In this document: one piece after another, positions 42,952-52,866 of the stretch | Numbering within the stretch: the first letter of the stretch is position 1 | Layout: the number at the start of each line of letters is the position of its first letter | Assembly (NCBI RefSeq): GCF_000514775.1 | Contig: NZ_AZWO01000014.1 | Span: 62,001 to 126,000 of the forward strand | Direction of reading: 5' to 3' | Length of the DNA stretch: 64,000 bases | From: Salinispora pacifica CNR114 | GTDB taxonomy: Bacteria; Actinomycetota; Actinomycetes; Mycobacteriales; Micromonosporaceae | Made by a program: the position numbers and the translations under genes | The notes under the pieces: model-generated | Database searches by the model: none | What the model saw: the letters and a program-made list of their open reading frames with translations, nothing else | Told to the model about the DNA's origin: nothing

Positions 42952-43587
42952 TCAGACACTGTCACCGTCGAATTCGTCGCCCAGCCACGGCTCGTCTGGT
43001 TGCTGGGCGCCGTCGACCCTGGCCAGTTCGTGCACCGATTGGCCGGCCCCGCCGATATCCGCGAGGGGTGCCGTAACAATCACTGCCACGCCCACCGGGT
43101 CGGTGTCCAGGCCGTGGTCGTGTTCCTCCCCGGCACTCACCTGCGCACCGAGACCGAAGGCCAGGTCGGGGGAGGCATCCGGGTCGCTGCCCGGCTCGGA
43201 CCACGGCTCACCTTCGACAGCATCGTTCCTTCCGGAGTGCGCCGTAATCGGATCGCTGGACCCGGCAGCGGGATCGCCGTCCAGGTCCGCCATCGGATCA
43301 CCGCCGTCGACAGTCGGTGCGGTAGCCAACAGGTCCAGACCAGAGCCCCCAGTCGTGTTCGTGTCGCCGAAGCCGCGGTGAGCCATGACTGTCGGGGCGA
43401 TGTGTTCCGCAAGAGCCGGGTCCGCCACGTCGGCGTAGTGGGAAACCGCCTCGTTGACGAGGTCGGCGGGCAGTCCAGGGTGGCCGTGGACACCGATGAA
43501 GGCGTCCGGGTCGGAGGCGTACTCCTGCCGGGCGTTCTCGTTGCCGGCGAGGTCACCGAGCGCGTCGAGAAGTCTGCCCGAATCCAT
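42952..43587 (-). CDS. IniB N-terminal-domain-like small acidic protein
   Basis: About 211 residues from ATG 43587 (GTG 43596 also possible, both after GGTGGG). The first 60 residues (LLDALGDLAGNENARQEYAS, DPDAFIGVHGHPGLPADLVN) match the N-terminal domain of the larger IniB-like protein at 48283 in pattern, helix followed by a DP-x-G turn. The rest is Asp/Gly/Pro-rich and probably disordered. Gene runs against the rest of the cluster, back to back with Hsp70. Function unknown; a scaffold or GTPase partner is a guess. Confidence 0.6.
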   Translation of the reverse strand: MDSGRLLDALGDLAGNENARQEYASDPDAFIGVHGHPGLPADLVNEAVSHYADVADPALAEHIAPTVMAHRGFGDTNTTGGSGLDLLATAPTVDGGDPMADLDGDPAAGSSDPITAHSGRNDAVEGEPWSEPGSDPDASPDLAFGLGAQVSAGEEHDHGLDTDPVGVAVIVTAPLADIGGAGQSVHELARVDGAQQPDEPWLGDEFDGDSV

Positions 43588-43786
43588 GTCACCCACGGTA
43601 GGGATCGTGCCACCGATACCGCAGCGGGGAGATCCCCGATCGACCCCCTAATCGTCGCGGATGGCGGTGGTGACTGACCGCGACGCACGAGCTGTGAACA
43701 GATCCCCGCGCAGCACCGACGGTGTCAGGCCGCGAAGCGCGAAGCGTGGGGTGGTGAACCTGCAGGGCGCACACGCTGGAGTAGAG

Positions 43787-45685
43787 ATGTACGTGTTGGG
43801 AATTGATCTGGGAACCACCTACACTGCTGCGGCAACGTGGCGGGAGGGGCGGGCGGAAATCGCCCCGCTGGGTACCCGAGCCGCGGTGATCCCGTCCGTG
43901 GTGCTGCTACGCGACGACGAGACCTTCCTGGTCGGTGAGACCGCCAGCAGGCGCGGGCTGACCGAGCCACGCCGAGTGGCGCGGGAGTTCAAACGCAGGT
44001 TCGGCGACACCACGCCGCTGCTGCTTGGCGGGGTACCGTACTCGCCAGAGGCGCTGATGGCCCGGCTGCTTCGGTCGGTTGTCAACGACGTGGTCCAGCG
44101 CGAGGGCGAGGCGCCGGCCAGGATATGCCTGTCGCATCCGGCGAACTGGGGACCTTACAAGACCGACATGCTGTGCCAGGCGGTGCAGCTGGCCAACATC
44201 GGGCAGCCGGTCGAGTACACCACCGAGCCGGTCGCCGCGGCTGTCTCGTACGCCCAGCAGGAACGAGTCGATCGGGGTGCCGCCCTGGCCGTGTACGACC
44301 TGGGTGGCGGCACGTTCGACGCGGCGGTGCTTCGGCACACCGGGGACGGGTTCGAGATTCTTGGCCAGCCCGAGGGAATCGAGCGGCTCGGCGGTATCGA
44401 CTTCGACGCAGCGGTGTTCGCTCATGTGGCGGCCGCGATCGGCGGGAAGCTCGCGGTGCTGGACGACGACGACCCGACCGCGATCGCGGCCGTGGCCCGG
44501 TTGCGCGGCGAGTGCGTCGAGGCCAAGGAGGCGCTGTCTGCTGATACCGACGTGTCCATCCCGGTGATGTTGCCGAACCTGTCCACCGAGGTCCGCCTGA
44601 CCCGGGCCGAACTGGAGGCATTGGTACGCCCGGCGCTCTACGATTCCATTGAGGCAATGCGCCGGGCGCTGGTGTCCGCTGGAGTCACGCCAGATGACCT
44701 ACATTCGGTCCTGTTGGTCGGCGGCTCGTCCCGGATGCCACTGGTCGCGCAGATGGTCGGCGCCGAGTTGGGCCGTCCAGTGGCGGTGGACACCCACCCG
44801 AAGCATGCGGTCGCGCTCGGCGCGGCCTGGCTCGCTGCGGGTGGGCTAGCCCGCGCGGCAGGCAGCCGGACGCCTGCACCCCGGCAGGCACCAGCGCAGG
44901 TGTCGGCAACGCCCTTGGCCACACCGACCGCAGCTGTCCATCGGGCCGATACCTCGGCGACGGCCGCCATCCCGAGGAACAGGGGCGCGGCAGCACCGCT
45001 GGTCCGCGGAGCGGCGGCTGTCAGCGGTGGCCGACGTGGCCGGACCCGGCATTCCGACACCGACCGACCCTCGAACACGAAGAAGCTGTCGGCCAGCCCG
45101 GGCCGGTCTCGGTCGCTGACCATCGGCGCCGCGGCCCTCGCTCTGGTGCTGGCACTTGCCGGCGCCGGATACACGATGTTCGGCCACAACGATGCCCCTC
45201 CGACAGATCAGGGTGCGACGGTGGCGGCAGTGGCGACAGGTATTCCCAGCGAGGCGGCGCCCCCCGTGGACGAGCAGTGCACCGAGACGATTCGCGCCAA
45301 CAAACGGTGGGCGTGTCTGACCGCAGCGGTCTTCGACGGTTCCGCCCTCACTCTCCAGGGCGATGTCGGTGTCCCGGAGGGCACGGCCCTGGACGTCAAC
45401 GGCGGTTTCCATCTGCACATCTTCGGCAGCGATGGCGTCAGCCCGGACCCCGCTGTCATGGGCGCCCACGCCACCGACCAGGAGCAGTGGTACGTCGAGG
45501 ACAAGCTTCCGTCCGTCGCCACCTGGGGTGATGGCCGGTGGAAAGCGATCGCTTCCTACGCACCTCCTGGTCAGACACTGCCAGACAAGGTGTGTGTGCG
45601 GATCGCGGTTGACTGGCACGGGTTGGTCAAGGACACCAACGGCGGGTACGAGACGGGGAACTGCACACCGATCACCGAAGGTTGA
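43787..45685 (+). CDS. Membrane-spanning Hsp70 (DnaK-like) protein with exoplasmic Cys domain
   Basis: 632 residues. Hsp70 ATPase at ~1-370: VLGIDLGTTYTAAATW, YDLGGGTFDAAVL, SVLLVGGSSRMPLVAQMV. There is no normal substrate-binding domain. Instead comes an Ala/Pro/Arg-rich linker, one membrane helix (LTIGAAALALVLALAGAGY, about 443-465) and a ~167-residue exoplasmic domain with four Cys (DEQCTETI, RWACLTAAV, KVCVRIAV, TGNCTPI). ATG 43787 is chosen since the Hsp70 fold begins there; a longer in-frame start at 43661 adds unlike residues. It probably signals across the membrane. 6 bp before the LuxR gene, so one transcript. Confidence 0.85.
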   Translation: MYVLGIDLGTTYTAAATWREGRAEIAPLGTRAAVIPSVVLLRDDETFLVGETASRRGLTEPRRVAREFKRRFGDTTPLLLGGVPYSPEALMARLLRSVVNDVVQREGEAPARICLSHPANWGPYKTDMLCQAVQLANIGQPVEYTTEPVAAAVSYAQQERVDRGAALAVYDLGGGTFDAAVLRHTGDGFEILGQPEGIERLGGIDFDAAVFAHVAAAIGGKLAVLDDDDPTAIAAVARLRGECVEAKEALSADTDVSIPVMLPNLSTEVRLTRAELEALVRPALYDSIEAMRRALVSAGVTPDDLHSVLLVGGSSRMPLVAQMVGAELGRPVAVDTHPKHAVALGAAWLAAGGLARAAGSRTPAPRQAPAQVSATPLATPTAAVHRADTSATAAIPRNRGAAAPLVRGAAAVSGGRRGRTRHSDTDRPSNTKKLSASPGRSRSLTIGAAALALVLALAGAGYTMFGHNDAPPTDQGATVAAVATGIPSEAAPPVDEQCTETIRANKRWACLTAAVFDGSALTLQGDVGVPEGTALDVNGGFHLHIFGSDGVSPDPAVMGAHATDQEQWYVEDKLPSVATWGDGRWKAIASYAPPGQTLPDKVCVRIAVDWHGLVKDTNGGYETGNCTPITEG

Positions 45686-45691
45686 GCCGGG

Positions 45692-48130
45692 GTGCAGGCC
45701 CAAGGTCAGATGACCAACCCGGGCGCCGATGCCACGACCGTGATCGTGGGTGTCGACGGTGCCGGACGGAGCCGGCGGATTCGTGATCTCGCCGCCGCAC
45801 TCGACCGTCCCGTGCGCTGGGTGGCCCTACCCAGCAGTGATGCGGATCTCGACCTGGTACTGACCGACGCCCGGGCTGCGGGCGCCGTGGTGATCGTCGA
45901 CGATGCTCACCACGGGCAACCGTCCAGCTGGCGCGCCCTGGCCGAGGCCGCGCGCGCTGGCCAGGCGATGCTGATCGCACGGCGGCCGGTGATCCGCGCC
46001 GCGGAGCTGGCCGACCTGGACCAGGTCGTCGCGGCGGCCGGCATGGTCGACCAGCTCGGGCCGTTGGACGCCGCCGGTGTCGCCGCGGTCGTCACCGAGG
46101 CGGGCGTACTTGAGCCCGACGAGGACACGATCGAGGAGATCCGCACCGCATCGGGTGGGATGGCCGCGGTAGCCGCTTCCCTCGCCACCGCGACGTCCGG
46201 GGGCTCGATCGCCACCGCGACGTCCAGGGGCTCGATCGCCACCACGACGTCCAGGGGCTCGGTCCCCGCCGCACTGCGGGCCCGGGTACAGCGCCGCCTC
46301 GCGGGCCTTCCCGCCGACGGCACGGCAGTTACCCAGGTGCTTGCGCTACTACTGGACGTCCCGGACTCCGTGGTTGCCCGGGCCGCCGGGGTGACCTTGG
46401 CGACGGTCGCGGATACCAGCAACGTCCTACAGGAACTTGGCATGATCGCGCCTGGTTCGGCTTCGATGATTCCGGCCGTCGCAGCGGCGATCCTGACCGA
46501 CCTACCAGTGGTGGTGCGGCGGCAGTTGCAGGACCGGGTGGCCACCGCCCTCCTGGACTCGGGTGCTGACCCGCTGCTGGTCTCGGTTCAGCTGCGGCGG
46601 GCACGTGTCCAGACACCCACGGCAGCGGTCGCCTACACGCATGCCGCTGATCACCTGCGATTTCGCGATCCCGGTGCTGCGGTGTCCTGGTACGACGCCG
46701 CGGTCGAGGCGGGCGCACAGCCGGCGGCTGTGGACCTGGGTCGGGCCGAGGCGGCCACCCAGCTCGGGATACCGGTGGACCTGACCGGCGTCAGTGGTGA
46801 TCCGGCACGGTTGGCCATCGTGGGGGCCGCGATCGCCGCGCAACAGGGACGATGGGACAGAGCAGCAGAGGCACTGGCCGACGCCGACCAGCCAGGTGCG
46901 GCCCTGGCCGCCGTGGCCTGGGCCGCGACTGGGCAACCCGAACGTGCTGGTCATGCCGCCCGTCGTGCCCGCACCAAGCCCAGCGGACGGACGCCGGAGG
47001 CCCTCGCCCGGCTGGCCGAGGCCGCGGCGGGCCTCGCCAAGCCGGAGGCCATGTTGCCCCTGCTGATCGAGTCTGCCGAGGCCGCGCAGCGCACGCCACC
47101 CGACGTCGTGTTGCCCGACTCGCCGCACGCGCTCGGCGCCCTCGTCGCCGGGCTGACCGGTGATGTTTCCACCGCAGAACGACTACTCCTCGCCGGGTTG
47201 GCCGCGGGCGTGGGTGGCCCGGTGACCGCCCGCCGACATCAATTGCTCCTGGCGTTCACTCGGATGCGAGCCGGCCGCTACGACAGTGCGGCTGCGGAGC
47301 TGGCGCCAGGGCCGGATCCAACTGCCCGGGATCAACTGCTCGCCGCCGCACTCGCGGCGGGGATGGCCCGCCGTAGTGGTGACGTGGCGCGAATGCGCGA
47401 GGCATGGAACGGGGTGGAGGCGCAGCTGGCCCGACGCGCGGTGGACCTTTTCGCGATCGAGGTCCTGGAGGAGCTTGTGGTAACGGCGGCGCGGCTGCGC
47501 CAGATGGTGCGGGCTCGGCCCGTGATGGACGTACTCGACGATGTCGTCGCACGCGCCGGGGATCCGCCGACGTGGGTTGTCGCCGTGGGCTGGATTCGGG
47601 TTCAGGTCGCCGTCGCCCACGAGGATGCGGCTACGGCCGCCACGGTGGCCGGTGAGCTGGCCACGGCAGCTACCCTCGCCGGGCCACGCCAGCGTGCGCA
47701 GGGCGCCGCCGCACTGGCCTGGGCCGATGTGCTTGTGGGCAAGGTGGATGTCGACCGCGTCTGCTCGGTCGCTGGGGACCTGGCGACCAACCAGCTGCCC
47801 TGGGATGCCTCACGGCTGGTGGGCCAGGCCGCGATTCGCACCACGGATGCGGCGGCGGCACGGCGAATGTTGGAGCACGCGCGGGGCTTGTCTGCCGCAG
47901 AGGTCGGCGGAGGCGAGCAGCGCGGGCGGGCTGGGGTGCTGTCCGAACGCGAGATTACGGTCGGCCGCATGGTGCTCGAGGGACGCACCCAACGGGAGAT
48001 CGGATCCCAACTGTACCTGTCACCGAAGACAGTCGAACACCATGTGGCGCGGATGCGGACCAAACTGGACGCGTCCAGCCGGGCCGAGTTTCTCGCCGCC
48101 CTGCGGAAACACCCGGGGGTTGTCGCCTGA
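45692..48130 (+). CDS. Large LuxR-type regulator with degenerate P-loop
   Basis: 812 residues. Near the N-terminus, VGVDGAGRSRRIRDLAAAL has a P-loop position with Arg in place of the invariant Lys, so nucleotide hydrolysis is doubtful. A long helical/TPR-like middle follows (many Ala-rich helices). The C-terminal LuxR HTH reads LSEREITVGRMVLEGRTQREIGSQLYLSPKTVEHHVARMR. This is a LAL/MalT-like layout. GTG 45692 follows the Hsp70 stop by 6 bp, so the regulator probably acts with Hsp70 on the stress genes around it. Confidence 0.83.
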   Translation: MQAQGQMTNPGADATTVIVGVDGAGRSRRIRDLAAALDRPVRWVALPSSDADLDLVLTDARAAGAVVIVDDAHHGQPSSWRALAEAARAGQAMLIARRPVIRAAELADLDQVVAAAGMVDQLGPLDAAGVAAVVTEAGVLEPDEDTIEEIRTASGGMAAVAASLATATSGGSIATATSRGSIATTTSRGSVPAALRARVQRRLAGLPADGTAVTQVLALLLDVPDSVVARAAGVTLATVADTSNVLQELGMIAPGSASMIPAVAAAILTDLPVVVRRQLQDRVATALLDSGADPLLVSVQLRRARVQTPTAAVAYTHAADHLRFRDPGAAVSWYDAAVEAGAQPAAVDLGRAEAATQLGIPVDLTGVSGDPARLAIVGAAIAAQQGRWDRAAEALADADQPGAALAAVAWAATGQPERAGHAARRARTKPSGRTPEALARLAEAAAGLAKPEAMLPLLIESAEAAQRTPPDVVLPDSPHALGALVAGLTGDVSTAERLLLAGLAAGVGGPVTARRHQLLLAFTRMRAGRYDSAAAELAPGPDPTARDQLLAAALAAGMARRSGDVARMREAWNGVEAQLARRAVDLFAIEVLEELVVTAARLRQMVRARPVMDVLDDVVARAGDPPTWVVAVGWIRVQVAVAHEDAATAATVAGELATAATLAGPRQRAQGAAALAWADVLVGKVDVDRVCSVAGDLATNQLPWDASRLVGQAAIRTTDAAAARRMLEHARGLSAAEVGGGEQRGRAGVLSEREITVGRMVLEGRTQREIGSQLYLSPKTVEHHVARMRTKLDASSRAEFLAALRKHPGVVA
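46184..46264 (+). repeat. Three 27-bp tandem repeats inside the LuxR gene
   Basis: 81 bp = 3 x 27 bp, coding ATATSGGSI, ATATSRGSI, ATTTSRGSV. Length is a multiple of three, so copy-number change would keep the frame. The stretch lies between helical regions and is likely a flexible linker. Confidence 0.8.
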
Positions 48131-48282
48131 GCGGCGACCGTACTTGTCCGTGGGCCGGCTCGCAGCAGCCCCTATTGCCAGAGCGGGCCCGCGGGGGTTT
48201 CCCCGATGTCACCGTCAGGGCTCCGCCGGCAGTGTAGGGCTATGCCGGGGCCGACCGGCCGCGGCCAGACAGGGAGCAGACG

Positions 48283-49269
48283 ATGAGCGTTGATGTTAGT
48301 GAACTCTTTCGGGACTTCTTTTCCAGGGTCTTCGGTGACCGCGAAGTCGCGGAGAACTTCGTGGCCGACCCGGAGGGCGTGCTCGCAGCAGAGGGCATTG
48401 CCGACGCCGACCTCTCCGGGGTCAACGTCGCCCAGGTCGCCGCGGTCGTCGCTCAGGAGTCGGCGCTACCACCGGAAACCAAGGACGCGGTTGCGCAACT
48501 CGCCGCTGGTGGTGGGGGCGGTGGAGAACAGAACTCGGGCGACGGCGGGCCGGCGACAGATGGTGGGCAGCCGCCACTGGAACAGATCGTGCAGACCGTC
48601 ACCGAGCTGGTCACTGTCGTGCACCAGGATATCGACCAGTCGACGAGCTTCTTCGACCAGTCAACGACCATCGACAACTCAGTGGACGTAGACGTGGACG
48701 GCGCCAACGCAAGTGTCGTCACCACGGGTGACGGCTCTCAGGTCATCGGCGGCGACAACGACGGTCAGGCCAACACCGGCGATGGAGCCGTCCTCGCCGG
48801 CGATGACGTGGGAAACGTCAACACGGGCGAGAACAGCGGGGTCGTCGGCGATGGCGACAACACCTTCGGCGACGGCAATATCGACTTTGGCGGAGGCAAC
48901 GACCTCGCGAACCTGAACTTCGGGTCGGGCGTTCAGGACCAGTCATCCAACTCGATCGACAACTCGATCAACAACTCCGACCTGTCACAGAACAGCTCCA
49001 TCGACAACTCCAACAACGAACAGTCGATCGAAAACAACATCACCACCGATATCGACAACTCGGTCAACGACTCGAACAACGAGGACTCGAACAACTCGAT
49101 CGACGCCGAATTCAACGAGGACTCGAACAACTCGATCGACGCCGACCTCAATAACGTCGCCAACAGCTTCGATACTGAACTCGACACGGCGCCTGTCCCG
49201 GCGTTCGCCCCCCAGGATGCACTCGCACTCAACGCCGACGACAACACTGACGAGCCAGCGGCTCTCTGA
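48283..49269 (+). CDS. IniB-like protein with Asn/Asp/Gly repeat body
   Basis: 328 residues. Residues 1-65 are an IniB-N-like domain (LFRDFFSRVFGDREVAENFV, DPEGVLAAEGIADADLSGV). A Gly-rich link and a helical part (LEQIVQTVTELVTVVHQDI) follow. Next come degenerate GDG/GDN turns (TGDGSQVIGGDNDGQANTGD) and an Asn/Ser/Asp-rich end (DNSINNSDLSQNSSIDNSN). The repeats look like a beta-solenoid or low-complexity chain. No signal peptide is visible. ATG 48283 after GGGAG. IniB proteins are made under cell-wall stress in mycobacteria; here the gene closes the cluster. Confidence 0.75.
   Translation: MSVDVSELFRDFFSRVFGDREVAENFVADPEGVLAAEGIADADLSGVNVAQVAAVVAQESALPPETKDAVAQLAAGGGGGGEQNSGDGGPATDGGQPPLEQIVQTVTELVTVVHQDIDQSTSFFDQSTTIDNSVDVDVDGANASVVTTGDGSQVIGGDNDGQANTGDGAVLAGDDVGNVNTGENSGVVGDGDNTFGDGNIDFGGGNDLANLNFGSGVQDQSSNSIDNSINNSDLSQNSSIDNSNNEQSIENNITTDIDNSVNDSNNEDSNNSIDAEFNEDSNNSIDADLNNVANSFDTELDTAPVPAFAPQDALALNADDNTDEPAAL
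49081..49152 (+). repeat. 36-bp tandem duplication in the IniB-like gene
   Basis: GAGGACTCGAACAACTCGAT starts both units (49081 and 49117), giving EDSNNSIDAEFN and EDSNNSIDADLN. The first 27 bp are identical, so the duplication is recent. Confidence 0.8.
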
Positions 49270-49581
49270 GGCGGGCATGCGACTGGTGAGGTCCCCGGCC
49301 GGTTGGCCAGGTCGGGGACTCCGTCGGTCGCGTGTCTCGTCGGCCTGCTGGCCTCCGCCCCCGTTGACTAACCCCTCGACGGGGACGGCCAACCGAATCC
49401 GGTCCTGCACCGCGCGTTCTGCCGTCCGGCGCAGCCCGCCAGCAGCGCGGCGGTGGCAAGCAGGGCGACCAGTAGCAGCCGTCGTACGGCCTACTCCCTT
49501 CGGGTCACGGGGCGCCGACTCGCGGCCGGCCCGCACCGGCCGGGTGTTCCCACCACGGCCGGTACGGCCACGCCCGTTCGC
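49270..49581 (+). other. Non-coding gap between convergent genes
   Basis: 312 bp between the stops of the IniB-like gene and the LPMO. Short frames are Arg/Ala-rich and look like chance. No clear terminator stem found. Confidence 0.4.
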
Positions 49582-50346
<765 letters not shown>

Positions 50347-50838
50347 GGTACAACTCCCTCGGATATCTTCGACTCCGAAGGGCGCCACGCTAGCCACAGG
50401 CCGCCTGAACAGCAATAACAGCCCGCGTTCTTCCAGCTTTTCTGGCACCGGATCAGATCACATGTCTGCTTTTTCAGGGCGCCTGATTCGTCGGCCGGAT
50501 AGGCGGACAGCACCGGATGCACGATTTCCGTAGACCAAGGTATGTCGTCGGCCTAATGCGCCTGGCACCCGAGCCTGTCCGGACGGGCCGCCCCGGGGGC
50601 AGACCCGGTCCACCGTGATGATCATCACGGCGTGCCGACTCTCCCCTCACCGAAGGGTAGGGTTCGACCCCGGTCGTCGAGGTGCGGCTGCTGGCCCCTC
50701 ACGGCCGTCGCCGGGCAACGTTGCCTGGAATGGTCCGGATTGTCCGACCGGAAATGCTGTGTACGAACTTCGCCATGTCCCGAGCGGGATCCGGCGACAC
50801 GTGTGCGCCCCCGCGCACACCCGAGCGGAAACGGCTGT
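50347..50838 (+). other. Divergent promoter region of LPMO and SulP
   Basis: About 490 bp, no gene with credible composition. It must carry the promoters of both divergent genes, but no clear -35/-10 pair or repeated operator stands out. Confidence 0.4.
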
Positions 50839-52338
50839 ATGTCTTCTGAACTGCCCGCGGTCACCCGGCCGCGCCTGTCCCGCCCGTCCTGGCTGACACC
50901 GAAGGTTCTTCGTACCGAGGTGCTGGCCGGTCTGGTCGTCGCCCTGGCGCTGATCCCCGAGGCGATCAGCTTCTCGATCCTCGCCGGGGTCGACCCCCGC
51001 GTCGGGCTGTTCGCCTCCTTCACCATGGCGGTCGTCATCGCGATCTGTGGCGGCCGACCGGCGATGATCTCCGCGGCGACCGGGGCGATCGCTCTGGTCG
51101 TGGCGCCGCTGGCGAAGGAGCACGGGCTGGACTACCTGATCGCCGCGGTCATCCTCGGCGGTATCTTCCAGGTGCTGCTGGCCCTACTCGGGGTCGCGAA
51201 ACTGATGCGGTTCATCCCCCGCAGCGTGATGGTCGGCTTCGTCAACGCGCTGGCCATCCTCATCTTCTCCGCCCAGGTGCCGTATCTGCTCGGGGTGCCG
51301 TGGCTGGTCTACCCGCTGGTCGGCCTGGCCCTGGCGATCATGATCGGGCTACCCCGGATCACTCGGGCCGTACCCGCCCCGCTGGTGACGATCATCGTCC
51401 TGACCGGGATCACCGTCACCGCTGGCATCGCCGTACCGACCGTCGGCGACCAGGGTGAGCTGCCCAACAGCCTGCCCACCCTCGGGCTGCCGCAGATCCC
51501 GTGGACCGCCGACACCCTGGCCCTGATCGCTCCGTACGCCCTCGGCATCGCGCTGGTCGGGCTGATGGAGTCGCTGATGACCGCCAAGCTGGTGGACGAC
51601 ATCACCGACACCCACTCCAACAAGACCCGCGAGTCCTGGGGACAGGGCGTCGCCAACATCGTCACCGGCTTCTTCGGCGGCATGGGTGGCTGCGCGATGA
51701 TCGGTCAAACGATGATCAACGTCAAGGCGTCTGGCGCGCGGACCCGGCTGTCGACCTTCCTCTCCGGCGTGTTCCTGCTCATTTTGGTGGTCAGCCTGGG
51801 TGACGTGGTCGCCGCGATCCCGATGGCGGGCCTGGTCGCCGTGATGATCATCGTCTCGGTCTCGACGTTCGACTGGCACTCGGTGGCCCCGGCCACGCTG
51901 AAGCGGATGCCCTGGGGCGAGACGCTGGTCATGGTCGCCACCGTCGCCACGACCCTGGTCACCCACAATCTCGCCATCGGCGTGGTCATCGGCGTCCTCA
52001 CCGCCATGGTCATCTTCGCCAACCGGGTCGCGCACCTGGTCGAGGTCACCAGCGTGCTGGACCCCGACGGCCGGAGCCGCATCTACTCGGTGCACGGCGA
52101 GTTGTTCTTCGCCGCCAGCAACGACCTGGTCTACCAGTTCGACTACGCCAACGACCCGCAGCACGTGGTGATCGACATGACCCACGCCCACGTCTGGGAT
52201 GCCTCATCGGTCGCGGCGCTGGACGCGATCACCACCAAGTACGCGGCTCGCGGCAAGACCGTGGAGATCATCGAACTGAACCAGCCCAGTGCCGCTATCC
52301 ACGGCAACCTGGCCGGCACCCTCGGCGGGGGCCACTGA
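50839..52338 (+). CDS. SulP-family anion transporter with STAS domain
   Basis: 499 residues. About 12 helices: VLAGLVVALALIPEAISFSI (SulP signature), AVVIAICGGRPAMISAATGA, MRFIPRSVMVGFVNALAILI, NIVTGFFGGMGGCAMIGQTM. A C-terminal STAS domain follows (GELFFAASNDLVYQF, VVIDMTHAHVWDASSVAALD). Imports sulfate, bicarbonate or another anion. ATG 50839 begins with SSELPAVTRP, just before the first helix; the upstream frame is not protein-like. Stop overlaps the MerR ATG. Confidence 0.9.
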   Translation: MSSELPAVTRPRLSRPSWLTPKVLRTEVLAGLVVALALIPEAISFSILAGVDPRVGLFASFTMAVVIAICGGRPAMISAATGAIALVVAPLAKEHGLDYLIAAVILGGIFQVLLALLGVAKLMRFIPRSVMVGFVNALAILIFSAQVPYLLGVPWLVYPLVGLALAIMIGLPRITRAVPAPLVTIIVLTGITVTAGIAVPTVGDQGELPNSLPTLGLPQIPWTADTLALIAPYALGIALVGLMESLMTAKLVDDITDTHSNKTRESWGQGVANIVTGFFGGMGGCAMIGQTMINVKASGARTRLSTFLSGVFLLILVVSLGDVVAAIPMAGLVAVMIIVSVSTFDWHSVAPATLKRMPWGETLVMVATVATTLVTHNLAIGVVIGVLTAMVIFANRVAHLVEVTSVLDPDGRSRIYSVHGELFFAASNDLVYQFDYANDPQHVVIDMTHAHVWDASSVAALDAITTKYAARGKTVEIIELNQPSAAIHGNLAGTLGGGH

Positions 52339-52790
52339 TGCCCGGCTCGGTGCCCGGTGGTCCCGCACCCAGGGCCACCGGGCGCCCAACCGGCGCCAGG
52401 CCGCTGATGCGAATCGGCGCGGTGGCCGAGCGGGTCGGGCTGAGCATCCGCACCATCCGCCACTACGAGGACGCCGGGCTGATCATCCCGTCGGCGCGCA
52501 GCGAGGGCGGCTTCCGCCTCTACACCGACGCCGACCTGGAGCGTCTCGCGGTGGTCAAGCGGATGAAACCGCTCGGGTTCAGCCTCGACGAGATGCGGGC
52601 GCTGCTCGCCGTCCTGGACGCCCTGGTCACTGCCGGTGCCGCCGACCGGCCCGCCCTGCTCGACCGGCTCGGCCTCTTCCACACCGTCGCTGCCACCCGG
52701 GTGGAGACGCTACGCGAACAGCTCCGCACCGCGGAGGGCTTCGCCGGTGCCCTGCGCCACCAGCTCGACCAACACCGGGCTCACCACTGA
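52338..52790 (+). CDS. MerR-family transcriptional regulator
   Basis: 150 residues. MRIGAVAERVGLSIRTIRHYEDAGL followed by SEGGFRLYTDADLERL is the MerR winged HTH, and a long dimer helix follows. No metal-binding Cys set is visible, so it probably senses something other than metal. ATG 52338 overlaps the SulP stop (TGATG); ATG 52407, at the HTH start, is an alternative. Coupling suggests control of the SulP gene. Confidence 0.85.
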   Translation: MPGSVPGGPAPRATGRPTGARPLMRIGAVAERVGLSIRTIRHYEDAGLIIPSARSEGGFRLYTDADLERLAVVKRMKPLGFSLDEMRALLAVLDALVTAGAADRPALLDRLGLFHTVAATRVETLREQLRTAEGFAGALRHQLDQHRAHH

Positions 52791-52866
52791 CCCGGGGCGG
52801 GGTCGGACCGGACGGAACCGGCCCGTTCGGCCGCGGTGGCGCTGCTGGTCCGGGTGGCGCTGCTGG

